NCBI GenBank assembly: GCA_025964455.1
Contig: JAOPYU010000075.1
Span: 1-19,893 of the forward strand
Direction of reading: 5' to 3'
Source of the DNA: Thermoleophilia bacterium
Lineage (GTDB): Bacteria > Actinomycetota > Thermoleophilia > Gaiellales > SKUG01
Length of the DNA stretch: 19,893 nt
Positions 1 to 7,410 of this stretch are shown piece after piece (positions within the stretch are counted from its first letter, which is position 1; every line of letters begins with the position of its first letter). The translations under genes and the position numbers were made by a program. Below the pieces are notes generated by a model. That model did no database searches. It was not told the origin of the DNA and was given only the letters and a program-made list of their open reading frames with translations.

Positions 1-733
1 TCTCGTTGACCTGCGCCTTCCATCGATGTGCGACCGGCTCGGTGTGGCCGGCGCCGGAGACGACGACGACGTGGTCGTGCAGCTGGCGGGCGAACTCGAG
101 CGCCGGCGGCTGGCTGCCACCGTGCTCGGGACCCGTGCCGACGTGCTCGTCGACGACGAGCGTCGCGCCGGCGATCGCCTCGTCCACGACACGGGCGGCG
201 TCGGTGACGATGCCGAGCGGCTCGACGGTACCGATCAGCGCGCCGAACACCACGCCGACCGCGGCGCGCGGCTGCAGGCCGCTCGGCAGCTCGACGACCG
301 GCACATCATTGGCGCGGGCCCGCTCGGCGAGCTCCCCACCGGTGGTGACCACGGCCGCGACGACGGAGCGCGCGAGTGCCTGGTCGAAGCAGGCGAGCGT
401 CTCGCTCGTGGCGCCCGAATAGGAGACGCACACGACGCGGTCCTCGTCGGTGACCCAGCCGGGCAGGTCGTAGCCCTTCACGGCGACGACGGGCGCCTGC
501 ACGTCGGCAGCAGCCGGGAGCAAGTCGGCGCCGACACCGGAGCCACCCATGCCGCACACGACGAGCGTGCGGGGCGTCGCGCCGCGATCTCCGGGCCAGC
601 TGGTCGCGATCTCGTCACGCACGGCTTCGGCGCGGGCGAGGCCGTCGGCGAGCTGCGCCGGCATGGCGGCAACGGTGCCGAGCATGTCGGAGATGTCATG
701 GGCGAGGAGTGATTCGAGCGAGGCGGTCGTCAT
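1..733 (-). CDS. Bifunctional phosphoglucose/phosphomannose isomerase (SIS domain), 3' end outside window
   Basis: This protein probably interconverts glucose-6-P, fructose-6-P and mannose-6-P in the cytosol, feeding nucleotide-sugar synthesis. The frame stays open from the ATG at 733 to the window edge, giving about 244 residues of a family usually near 330-370. The first SIS domain is clear: CGMGGSGVGADLL at about 60-72 and SYSGATSETL at 104-113, followed by QPRAA near 154. Near the edge, PVAHRWKAQVNE matches the RWK.Q.NE segment of the bifunctional PGI/PMI family; classical PGI does not have this arrangement. The start is supported by TAGGGT ending 7 bases upstream, a leaderless-type box; a weak AGGG is the only Shine-Dalgarno candidate. 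It lies 69 bases downstream of the nucleotidyltransferase gene and is probably co-transcribed, perhaps with its own promoter too. The second SIS domain cannot be seen. Confidence 0.88.
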   Translation of the reverse strand, partial: MTTASLESLLAHDISDMLGTVAAMPAQLADGLARAEAVRDEIATSWPGDRGATPRTLVVCGMGGSGVGADLLPAAADVQAPVVAVKGYDLPGWVTDEDRVVCVSYSGATSETLACFDQALARSVVAAVVTTGGELAERARANDVPVVELPSGLQPRAAVGVVFGALIGTVEPLGIVTDAARVVDEAIAGATLVVDEHVGTGPEHGGSQPPALEFARQLHDHVVVVSGAGHTEPVAHRWKAQVNE

Positions 734-740
734 GCGAGCG

Positions 741-746
741 ACCCTA
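741..746 (-). promoter_or_regulatory. Candidate -10 box for leaderless transcript of the isomerase gene
   Basis: On the minus strand GATAGGGT contains TAGGGT, a TANNNT box, ending 7 bases before the ATG at 733. That spacing would put the transcript start at or next to the A of ATG. No -35 element is recognisable. It would be an internal promoter within the nucleotide-sugar group. Known for actinobacteria: TANNNT boxes at this distance mark leaderless genes. The assignment here is inference. Confidence 0.45.
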
Positions 747-802
747 TCGCGCCACCCTGCAGCTCGCCCAGCACGCGTGCGAAAACCTGCGCGCAGCGTC
801 GC

Positions 803-1795
803 TCAGCGTTTGATGGAAGTGGGGACCGGCGCCACGACGCTCCCTGCGGGAACGTTCTCGGCCGGCTCGACCCGTGCGCGCTCGCCGATGATCGAATCCA
901 CGACCGTCGCCTCGCGGCCGATGAGGGCGCCTTCCAGCACGACGGAGCCGCCCACGTAGGCGCCATCCTCGACGATCGCGAACGAGCCGATCGACGTGCC
1001 GGGACCGAGCTCGGCGCCGTCGGCGACCTTCGCCTCGGGGTGCACCCAGGTGCGGTAGTCGTAGCTGGGCTCGATGCCTTCGATGCGCCCGGCGAGCGCA
1101 TCGGCGTGCGCCGCCCGGTACGACTCGTGGGTGCCGATGTCGTTCCAGTAGCCGTCGGAGCCGATCGCGTGGAGGCCCTTGCCCACGAGCTGAGGGAACA
1201 CCTCGCGCTCGATGTTCACGCGAGCGCCCTGGGGCACGAGCTCGAACACGGCGGGCTCCAGGACGTAGGTGCCGGCATTGATGAAGCGGTCGTCGCCGGC
1301 TTCCTCGAGCGTCGGCTTCTCCAGGAATGCGAGCACCTCGTGGTCGTCGCCCGTGCGCACGAGTCCGTAGCGCGTCGGGTCCTCCACCGGTGTCAGCGCG
1401 ATCGTGGCGACGGCGCCGAGTCGTTCGTGCTCGGCGATGAGGCCGGTGACATCGAGGTCGGTGAGCACGTCGCCGTTGCACACGAGCAGGCGCCGGTCGG
1501 CGATCCCGAGCTCGCGCGCGGCGAACGCGATGGCACCAGCGGTGTCGAGAGGCTCGGGCTCGAGGGCGTACGTCAGCTCCATGCCGAGCGCTGCGCCGTC
1601 GCCGAAGTAGCGGCGGATCTCATCCGGCAGGAATCCGCAGGCGAACGTCACCGCGACGACGCCGTGGCGCTGCAGGAAACGCAGCTGGTGCTCCAGGAAC
1701 GGCACGCCCAGGATCGGCAGCATCGGCTTGGGCCGCGTGTCGGTGAGCGGCTGCAGGCGTGTCCCGCGACCGCCGACGAGGATGATCGCGTGCAT
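803..1795 (-). CDS. Mannose-1-phosphate guanylyltransferase-like NDP-sugar pyrophosphorylase
   Basis: This is a sugar-1-phosphate nucleotidyltransferase that activates a hexose-1-phosphate with NTP. The 330-residue protein opens with the signature GGRGTRLQPLTDTRPKPMLP at 8-27 (pyrophosphorylase loop and Lys). It then has NGDVL at 107-111 (metal-binding Asp109), FLEKP at 157-161, NAGTYV at 173-178 and YWNDIGT at 216-222. From about 250 to 320 it carries hexapeptide left-handed beta-helix repeats, as in GDP-mannose pyrophosphorylases. The start ATG at 1795 overlaps the TGA of the dehydrogenase gene by one base (TGATG), so translation is probably coupled; longer in-frame starts inside the dehydrogenase gene are unlikely. 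The neighbouring phosphomannose isomerase favours a mannose-1-P substrate, but glucose-1-P cannot be excluded from sequence alone. Confidence 0.88.
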   Translation of the reverse strand: MHAIILVGGRGTRLQPLTDTRPKPMLPILGVPFLEHQLRFLQRHGVVAVTFACGFLPDEIRRYFGDGAALGMELTYALEPEPLDTAGAIAFAARELGIADRRLLVCNGDVLTDLDVTGLIAEHERLGAVATIALTPVEDPTRYGLVRTGDDHEVLAFLEKPTLEEAGDDRFINAGTYVLEPAVFELVPQGARVNIEREVFPQLVGKGLHAIGSDGYWNDIGTHESYRAAHADALAGRIEGIEPSYDYRTWVHPEAKVADGAELGPGTSIGSFAIVEDGAYVGGSVVLEGALIGREATVVDSIIGERARVEPAENVPAGSVVAPVPTSIKR

Positions 1796-3156
1796 CAGTG
1801 CTCCGAGCCGGCGGCGGCAGCGCCGGATTCGTCCTCGGCGCGACGTCGCGGCGTGCCGACGACGGAGCCGGGCCGACCGATGCCCTCGTAGGCGAGCCCG
1901 GCGTGGGACGCCTGCGTCTGGGTGAACAGGTTGCGACCGTCGACGAGCAGCGGGGTGCGCAGCGCCTCGCGCACGCGCACCAGGTCGAGCTCGGCGTACT
2001 CGGGCCACTCGGTAATGAGGACCGCGGCGTCGGCGCCGTCGAGCATGTCCATCGGGTCGTCGAAGATCTCGACGTTGCGCAGCAGCGGACGTGCGACCTC
2101 GTTGGCGACGGGGTCGTGCGCGCGGACGATCGCACCCTCCGCCAGCAGCCGGGAAGCGATGACGAGGCTGGCCGCCTCCCGCATGTCATCGGTGCCGGGC
2201 TTGAAGGCGAGCCCGAGCAGTGCGATCGTGCGGCCGTTGAGCGAGCCGAGGTGCTTCTTGAGCTTCGCCACGAGGCGCCGCTTCTGCAGCTCGTTGACCT
2301 CCATCACCGCGTTGAGGATCTGGAAGTGGTAGCCGCTGTTGCCGGCGAGCTGCTTGAGCGCCGAGACGTCCTTGCCGAAGCACGAGCCGCCGAAGCCGAT
2401 TCCCGCGCGCAGGAAGTGTCGCCCGATGCGTTGGTCCAGGCCCATGCCCTCGGCGACCTGCAGCACGTCGGCGCCCGTCTCCTCGCACACGTTGGCGATC
2501 TCGTTGATGAAGCTGATCTTGGTCGCGAGGAAGGCGTTGGAGGCGACCTTGATCATCTCGGCCGTCGCCACGTCGGTCCGCACGATCGTGGATTCCAGCG
2601 GTGCGTGCAGCTTGGCCATGCGCTCGACTGCCTCGGCGTCGTCGCCGCCGATCACGACGCGGTCGGGGGACATGAAGTCCGCGATCGCGTCGCCCTCCTT
2701 GAGGAACTCCGGGTTGGAGACGTAGCGCACGTGGCCGAGGCCGCGTGCATCGAGCAGTGCCTGCATGCGGGCGCCAGTGCCCACCGGCACCGTCGACTTC
2801 ATGGCGAGCACGACGTTGCCGGTGTCAGCCGGCAGCTCGTCGATCACCTGCTCCACGCGGGAGAGGTCGGCATCGCCGGAGTACATGGGCGGCGTGTTGA
2901 CGCAGACGAACACGATCGAAGCGCGCTCGGTGACGTCGCGGATGTCGGTCGTGAAGGTGAGGCGCTGCGCGTTGCGCTTCACGAGGTCGGCGAGGCCGGG
3001 CTCGTAGATGGGGATGCGTCCGGCGCGCAGGTCCTCCACCTTCTCGGGAACGATGTCGCGGCAGACGACGTGGTAGCCGAGTTCGGCGAAGCAGGCTGCG
3101 GAGACGAGGCCGACGTATCCGACGCCGACCACTCCGATCACGGGCGAGGTAGTCAT
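1795..3156 (-). CDS. ugd: UDP-glucose 6-dehydrogenase
   Basis: This enzyme oxidises UDP-glucose to UDP-glucuronate with two NAD+ in the cytosol, providing acidic sugar for capsule or wall polymers. The 453-residue length fits the family. Visible features are the Rossmann motif GVVGVGYVGL at 8-17, NTPP at 87-90, NPEFLKEGDA at 148-157, the Lys203/Asn207 segment (MIKVASNAF), the catalytic cysteine Cys259 in GFGGSCFGKD, and the C-terminal domain with LGLAFKPGTDDMREA at 314-328. GDP-mannose dehydrogenases share this layout, but FLKEGDAI and the overall length suit Ugd better. The start at 3156 is supported by TAGGGT ending 6 bases upstream; AGGG within that box could also act as a ribosome site. 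It heads the ugd-nucleotidyltransferase-isomerase group. The last ~40 residues are a polar Ala/Arg-rich tail. Confidence 0.93.
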   Translation of the reverse strand: MTTSPVIGVVGVGYVGLVSAACFAELGYHVVCRDIVPEKVEDLRAGRIPIYEPGLADLVKRNAQRLTFTTDIRDVTERASIVFVCVNTPPMYSGDADLSRVEQVIDELPADTGNVVLAMKSTVPVGTGARMQALLDARGLGHVRYVSNPEFLKEGDAIADFMSPDRVVIGGDDAEAVERMAKLHAPLESTIVRTDVATAEMIKVASNAFLATKISFINEIANVCEETGADVLQVAEGMGLDQRIGRHFLRAGIGFGGSCFGKDVSALKQLAGNSGYHFQILNAVMEVNELQKRRLVAKLKKHLGSLNGRTIALLGLAFKPGTDDMREAASLVIASRLLAEGAIVRAHDPVANEVARPLLRNVEIFDDPMDMLDGADAAVLITEWPEYAELDLVRVREALRTPLLVDGRNLFTQTQASHAGLAYEGIGRPGSVVGTPRRRAEDESGAAAAGSEH

Positions 3157-3162
3157 GCCCGA

Positions 3163-3168
3163 ACCCTA
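3163..3168 (-). promoter_or_regulatory. Candidate -10 box for leaderless ugd transcript
   Basis: TAGGGT on the minus strand ends 6 bases before the ugd ATG (3156). This fits the TANNNT box seen before leaderless actinobacterial genes and would start the RNA at or beside the ATG. No clear -35 hexamer lies 17-18 bases upstream. An alternative reading is that its AGGG serves as a weak ribosome site. Confidence 0.45.
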
Positions 3169-3223
3169 CCCCGGGATCCGCGATTCGACCGTCCGTGGGC
3201 GTGCGCAGGGGCCGGGCGCCTGC

Positions 3224-5308
3224 TCAGGCGGGCGGCACGTGCAGGCGGGTGACGCGCTCGCAGTCGCGGGCGACGATGTCCTCGGGCTGCGCCAGGACCG
3301 AATCGATGCCGGCGCCGCAGGAGATGCGATCGACCTTGGAGTCGAAGCGGGTGAGGTCCGCATGCTGGGCACCGGCGCCCAGGCGCGGCGCATCGGCGCG
3401 GGCGGTGCCCTTGTACCAGCCGATGCCGCGGGGCCCGACCAGGACGGCCTGGAACCACGTCGCGGAGCGATTGTCGGCGGCATCGCGCACCTGCGTGAAC
3501 ACGCCGTGCCAGCCGGCACCGAGCGGGAGCATGACCGCCCCCGGGCTCGAGATGGAGCGCCAGGCGCCCCAGGTCCCGCGCTCGGTGGCGAAGCGCACCT
3601 GCGTGGCCGCGACATCGTCGGTGGCGCCGACGCTGACGGTGAGACTGCGTCCGCGGAACACCTGCACCGGCATCGACACGCGCAGGATCGTCGGGCGCGT
3701 TCGGTCGCCGCTGCCGGCGCCGCCGCCGTTCACGACCGGGCCGGTCGGGGTCGGCTCGACGGGTGCGGGATTGGTCGGCGTGGGCTGCGGCTGCGGCTGC
3801 GGCTGCACGACGACCGGCGCGGCGACGCGCTGGATCGTGACGCCGCGCGCGGCGGACACGTTGCCGGCTGCGTCGCGGACCTCAACGGAGATCGTGTGCG
3901 CACCGATGCGGTCGGTGAGCGTCCAGGCAACACTCGTAGCGTTGGCCCGCCATGCGCTGGCCGCGCCGTCCTCGATGATGCGCAGGTCGCGCACGCCGAC
4001 GTTGTCGGTGGCGGCGATGGAGAGCGTCACGTCGCGCGCCGGGGCGGTGATCGACGAGGGCGCGCCGAGCTGCGTCACGGTCGGCGGCGTGGTGTCCGCC
4101 ACGACGGCGGTTGCCGTGCCGCCCATGGGTCCGCCACCTTCGCTGTCAGCGCCCGCATCGGAGTAGCCGGCCGGGGGCGTCATCGCGATGCGCCCCTGCG
4201 GGAGATGGAAGACGCCTGCGCGATCGACGGCCATGCCGTGGATCGGATCGTCATCGCGGGAGATCGCAGTGATGGTGCCGCGGTTGGCACCGTCCTGGCT
4301 GAATCGTCGAACCTCGATCGTGCCGCCCGCGATGCCGGCGTACTCGCCGTTGGACGCGTAGCAGGAGGTGTTCACCACGAGCAGCTCACCGCGCGGTGAG
4401 AGCGCGACGTCGTAGGGCGCCGCGAGCCAGCCGGTCCCCTCGCCACCGAAGCAGCCACCGCCACGCGACGGGTCGGTCTGCGCGGTGTTGTAGCCGATCG
4501 CGCGCACTGCCGAGTAGCTGCCGTCAGCGGCGCGGTCGAAGCGCTGGACGCGGGAGTTGTTGATGTCGGCGACGAAGACGCGTCGTCCATCGGCGGTCAC
4601 CGTCAGACCGCCGAAGCTGCCGTGCGCGTCACCGAGCGCCCACGAGTAGGAGACCTTGCGACCGAAGCGGGTGACGAGCGACCCGTCGGGCCGATACTTG
4701 ACGATGGCGTTGTCGGTGCACTCGGTGCTGCCGTCCTGGCAGGTCCACAGTCCGGCCGACAGGTAGATGTTGCCCTCAAGATCGGTGGTGATGAACTGGC
4801 CGCGAGCCTTGTACACCGCGGCGCCGCCGCCGGACCCCGGGAAGTTCGCGAGCGACCACTCGGCCTGCGAGCGTGCCAGGTAGCTGCCGTCGGCCTGGCG
4901 ATCGAAGCGGTACACCGTGAAGTTGGAGTAGCGCACGACGTAGACGAAGGAGCCATCCGGCGAGGGCGCGACGTCGCTGGCGCGGTAGTTGGCACCGTTG
5001 CGGTCGAAGTCGAGCGGGATGCGACCGACCTTGGCGCCGGCCTGGTCGAGGATCGCCACGTTGTGGTCCCAGTACTCGGTGCCGTCGGCGCGGCCGCTGC
5101 GCGAGCAGGCGAGGTACAGGCGCCCGGCGGCATCGAGCTGGCCGGAGCCGCGCTCGGCGTTGTCGCGCGTGTCGGCGGGGTTGCCACCGCCACACGCCTC
5201 GGCGCGTGCGGCCCAACCGGCAGCAGATGCACCGGAGGGCAGGGCCACGAGGGCGAGGAGGCAGAGCAGGAGGAGTGCAGGGAGGCGCGTCACTCCTCTA
5301 TCGAACAC
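3224..5308 (-). CDS. Secreted beta-propeller (NHL-like) protein with two Ig-like domains and Cys-rich tail
   Basis: This is an exported protein of unknown function, probably for surface binding or structure. A signal peptide (hydrophobic 9-24, then GASA) precedes residues 30-380, where repeats of the D..G.vyV.d..n.Rv.rFd type (for example 111-136, 170-182, 237-258, 297-311, 356-370) indicate a propeller. An Ig-like module follows at about 405-495 (DTTPPTVT...ATDN...VRDAAGN), then a PQPQPQPTPT linker at 502-511 and a second Ig-like module at 535-625. The C-terminal RISCGAGIDSV...DCERV (661-685, Cys664 and Cys683) resembles tails common in Solirubrobacterales secreted proteins. The GTG at 5308 has no ribosome site; GTG at 5293 would shorten it by five residues and is about equally possible. 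No catalytic residues are recognised. Confidence 0.8.
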   Translation of the reverse strand: MFDRGVTRLPALLLLCLLALVALPSGASAAGWAARAEACGGGNPADTRDNAERGSGQLDAAGRLYLACSRSGRADGTEYWDHNVAILDQAGAKVGRIPLDFDRNGANYRASDVAPSPDGSFVYVVRYSNFTVYRFDRQADGSYLARSQAEWSLANFPGSGGGAAVYKARGQFITTDLEGNIYLSAGLWTCQDGSTECTDNAIVKYRPDGSLVTRFGRKVSYSWALGDAHGSFGGLTVTADGRRVFVADINNSRVQRFDRAADGSYSAVRAIGYNTAQTDPSRGGGCFGGEGTGWLAAPYDVALSPRGELLVVNTSCYASNGEYAGIAGGTIEVRRFSQDGANRGTITAISRDDDPIHGMAVDRAGVFHLPQGRIAMTPPAGYSDAGADSEGGGPMGGTATAVVADTTPPTVTQLGAPSSITAPARDVTLSIAATDNVGVRDLRIIEDGAASAWRANATSVAWTLTDRIGAHTISVEVRDAAGNVSAARGVTIQRVAAPVVVQPQPQPQPTPTNPAPVEPTPTGPVVNGGGAGSGDRTRPTILRVSMPVQVFRGRSLTVSVGATDDVAATQVRFATERGTWGAWRSISSPGAVMLPLGAGWHGVFTQVRDAADNRSATWFQAVLVGPRGIGWYKGTARADAPRLGAGAQHADLTRFDSKVDRISCGAGIDSVLAQPEDIVARDCERVTRLHVPPA
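3783..3806 (+). repeat. Four tandem GGCTGC hexamers inside the propeller/Ig gene
   Basis: Four exact copies of GGCTGC lie in tandem. On the coding (minus) strand they encode alternating Gln-Pro in the linker between the two Ig-like modules. Copy number could change by whole hexamers without breaking the frame, so linker length may vary between strains. Confidence 0.8.
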
Positions 5309-5328
5309 CGGTTTTTGCAGATCGTCAA
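5300..5328 (-). promoter_or_regulatory. Possible promoter of the propeller/Ig gene (TTGACG ... TTCGAT)
   Basis: On the minus strand TTGACG (5328-5323) and TTCGAT (5305-5300) are separated by 17 bases. They sit in the 49-base gap after the LCP gene and run into the annotated start of the propeller gene. The -35 is good; the -10 is poor, lacking A at its second position. If real, the RNA would begin about at 5293, favouring the GTG there as a leaderless start. The local AT-rich stretch stands out from its surroundings. Confidence 0.3.
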
Positions 5329-5357
5329 TACAATCTGGCTACCGGATCGAACGAGAG

Positions 5358-7319
5358 CTACGTGAGCGGCTTCACGCCGTCGGCGATGGCGAGCATCGTC
5401 TCGTTCGTGAGCTTGTCGAGCACCGTGTTGGAGACCCAGTACGTCCCCGCACCCTGGCGCCAGGCGACCATGTGCAGCTTGGTGCCGTTGAAGTACAGCT
5501 GATACGTGCGACCGTCCGGGCGGCGGACCTCACGGGTCGCGCCTTCCAGGATCGGCGGGTTCGGCCAGCTCGTCGCCTGCACGCCGTAGTAGTCGAAGTC
5601 GCTGATCTTCGCGACGAGGCGGTAGGCGTCGTAGATGGTCTTGGTGCCACGCCCGATGCTGAACTGGTACTGGTGGACCTCCTGGAAGGTCGACCCCGTC
5701 GCGCGCACCGTCGGGTACATGATCGGCAGGCCCTTGGTCGTGACGTCGAGGAACTCCTCCCGACCGTAGTTCGCGTCGACCGTCACGTTCGCCGACGACT
5801 TGTCGGGCACCACGTTGCCCGAGTAGTCCTCGCCGCCGGTCGGGCCTTCGTCGGTGCCGACGGTCCCGTCGTTGGTCCCGGCCCCGCCCAGCTGGGTGCC
5901 GGTGCGCCCGACCACGACGAGCAGCTTGGTGGTGAAGGCGTTGGAGGCGTCCTTGGCCGCGACCGTCGCACCCTCGATGCGCGAGGCGAGCGCGTCCGCC
6001 GCGGGCTCGTCCGCCGGCGTCCCGTAGAACACCTTGGTGCTCGCGTAGGTCTGCGCGTCGGCGTTGGCCTGCGTTGGATCGACCCGGTACCCGGCCGTCG
6101 ACAGCTGCTGGGCCATGGTGCGCGCCACGCCGCTCGTGCCGGAGCCGTTGAGCACCTTCACCGTGACCGTCGAGGGCGCGGGAGCCACGGGCGCCGCCTC
6201 GTCCTCCGCCTCGGTCGCGTCGGGGGTCTCATCCGTTGCGGTCACGGGCCGCTTGCCGACCAGCTGGTCGGCCGACTTCTCCCGCGCGTCGGCGCTCGGG
6301 GCGAGGAACGCCTTGACCGCCGCATCCATCTTTGCCTGGTCGAAGACGACGATGCTGGCACCGTTGCTGGCCTCGCCCACCTCGCCGTCGTACTCGACCG
6401 TGAACACGTCCTTGGAGTCGAGCGCGAGCCCGAGCCGCAGGTAGTCGTAGAGCACGCGGACGTCGATGTCGTTGCCGCCGCCCGCCACGACCTCGGTGTT
6501 CTTGCGGAAGACACGGAACAGCCCCGGCACGTTCTTGGAGAGGCTCGACTTCGCGACCTGCTTCTTGAGCCCCGCGAGCACCAGCTGCTGGCGCGCGATG
6601 CGGTGGAAGTCCGTGTCGTTGTGGCGGTAGCGCGCGAAGTCGAGCGCGTCGCGCCCGCCGAGCAGCTGGTACCCCGGCTTGATGTCGATGTCGTCGTAGC
6701 CGGTGTTGGGCGGGTTGAAGTACGTGTGGTCGACGTCCACCCAGACGCCACCGAGCGTGTCCACGACGCCACGGAAGCCCGTGAAGTCGACGTTCATCAC
6801 CATGTTCACGTCGAGGCCGGTGATCGACTTGATCGTCTTGACCGACAGGGCAGGGCCACCGTCCGTGTACGCGTCGTTGATCTTCTTCTCGCCCTGGCCC
6901 GGGATCTCGACGTAGAGGTCGCGCGGGAACGACAGCATGCTGATCGTCTTGCGCTTCGGGTCGAGGCGCACGAGCAGCATCGTGTCGCTGCGCTGGGTCT
7001 TGTCCTCGACCGAGTACTTCCGCTGGTCGCTGCCGAGCAGCAGGATGTTGGTCGGCTTGCCCGGGAGCGGCTTGACGAGCTGGTCCTGCGCCGCCTGCAT
7101 CTGCGCCGTGCGCGGCGTGACGAGGTCCGCGATCTCGTGCTTGGCGTAGAAGAACGCCGCCGCGACGGCACCGAGCAGCACGGCGAGCGCGACGAGCAGC
7201 ACGAGGCCGAGCCGACGGAGCGCACTGCGCGTGCGGCTGCGCGGATCCGCAGCCTGCGGGGCCGAGACGTCGTCCTGTGCGAACACCGGGCGATCGCGTG
7301 TGGGGGGAAGAGGCGACAT
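5358..7319 (-). CDS. LytR-CpsA-Psr (LCP) family glycopolymer transferase with extra C-terminal domain
   Basis: LCP proteins move undecaprenyl-linked glycopolymers onto peptidoglycan on the outer membrane face. Counting from the ATG at 7319 (653 residues), a polar N-terminus leads to one membrane helix at about 37-58. The LCP domain at about 88-250 has NILLLGSDQR, RSDTMLLVRLDP (Arg110, Asp112), SFPRDL (Arg133, Asp134) and the DALDFARYRH segment near 224-233. A LytR_C-like domain at about 384-470 carries VKVLNGSGTSGVA. A further ~150 residues end in a W-containing stretch and an MLAIADGVKPL helix, which is not part of standard LCP proteins. A GTG at 7382 in the same frame would add 21 residues; neither start has a ribosome site. 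TATCGT at 7368-7363 could be a -10 box lying downstream of that GTG, so I prefer 7319. Confidence 0.88.
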   Translation of the reverse strand: MSPLPPTRDRPVFAQDDVSAPQAADPRSRTRSALRRLGLVLLVALAVLLGAVAAAFFYAKHEIADLVTPRTAQMQAAQDQLVKPLPGKPTNILLLGSDQRKYSVEDKTQRSDTMLLVRLDPKRKTISMLSFPRDLYVEIPGQGEKKINDAYTDGGPALSVKTIKSITGLDVNMVMNVDFTGFRGVVDTLGGVWVDVDHTYFNPPNTGYDDIDIKPGYQLLGGRDALDFARYRHNDTDFHRIARQQLVLAGLKKQVAKSSLSKNVPGLFRVFRKNTEVVAGGGNDIDVRVLYDYLRLGLALDSKDVFTVEYDGEVGEASNGASIVVFDQAKMDAAVKAFLAPSADAREKSADQLVGKRPVTATDETPDATEAEDEAAPVAPAPSTVTVKVLNGSGTSGVARTMAQQLSTAGYRVDPTQANADAQTYASTKVFYGTPADEPAADALASRIEGATVAAKDASNAFTTKLLVVVGRTGTQLGGAGTNDGTVGTDEGPTGGEDYSGNVVPDKSSANVTVDANYGREEFLDVTTKGLPIMYPTVRATGSTFQEVHQYQFSIGRGTKTIYDAYRLVAKISDFDYYGVQATSWPNPPILEGATREVRRPDGRTYQLYFNGTKLHMVAWRQGAGTYWVSNTVLDKLTNETMLAIADGVKPLT

Positions 7320-7385
7320 AAGGGGCGGAGCGGGACCGCCGTTCGGCGACGATCTACCGAAAACGATACCGCACCCGTCCACGAC

Positions 7386-7400
7386 GCCGCGTCGCGCGGC
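7386..7400 (-). terminator. Weak hairpin after the M20 peptidase gene
   Basis: GCCGCG-TCG-CGCGGC forms a 6-bp all-GC stem with a 3-base loop, starting 10 bases past the stop codon of the M20 gene. No U-tract follows. U-less hairpins are proposed terminators in actinobacteria, but a short GC stem is easily found by chance at this base composition. Confidence 0.25.
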
Positions 7401-7410
7401 TCAGGAACTG

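Noticed and set aside
3217..3230. CGCCTG-CT-CAGGCG inverted repeat over the propeller gene's stop codon
   Set aside because: The two-base loop leaves a stem of five pairs at most, and it covers the stop codon itself. It is unlikely to be a functional terminator.
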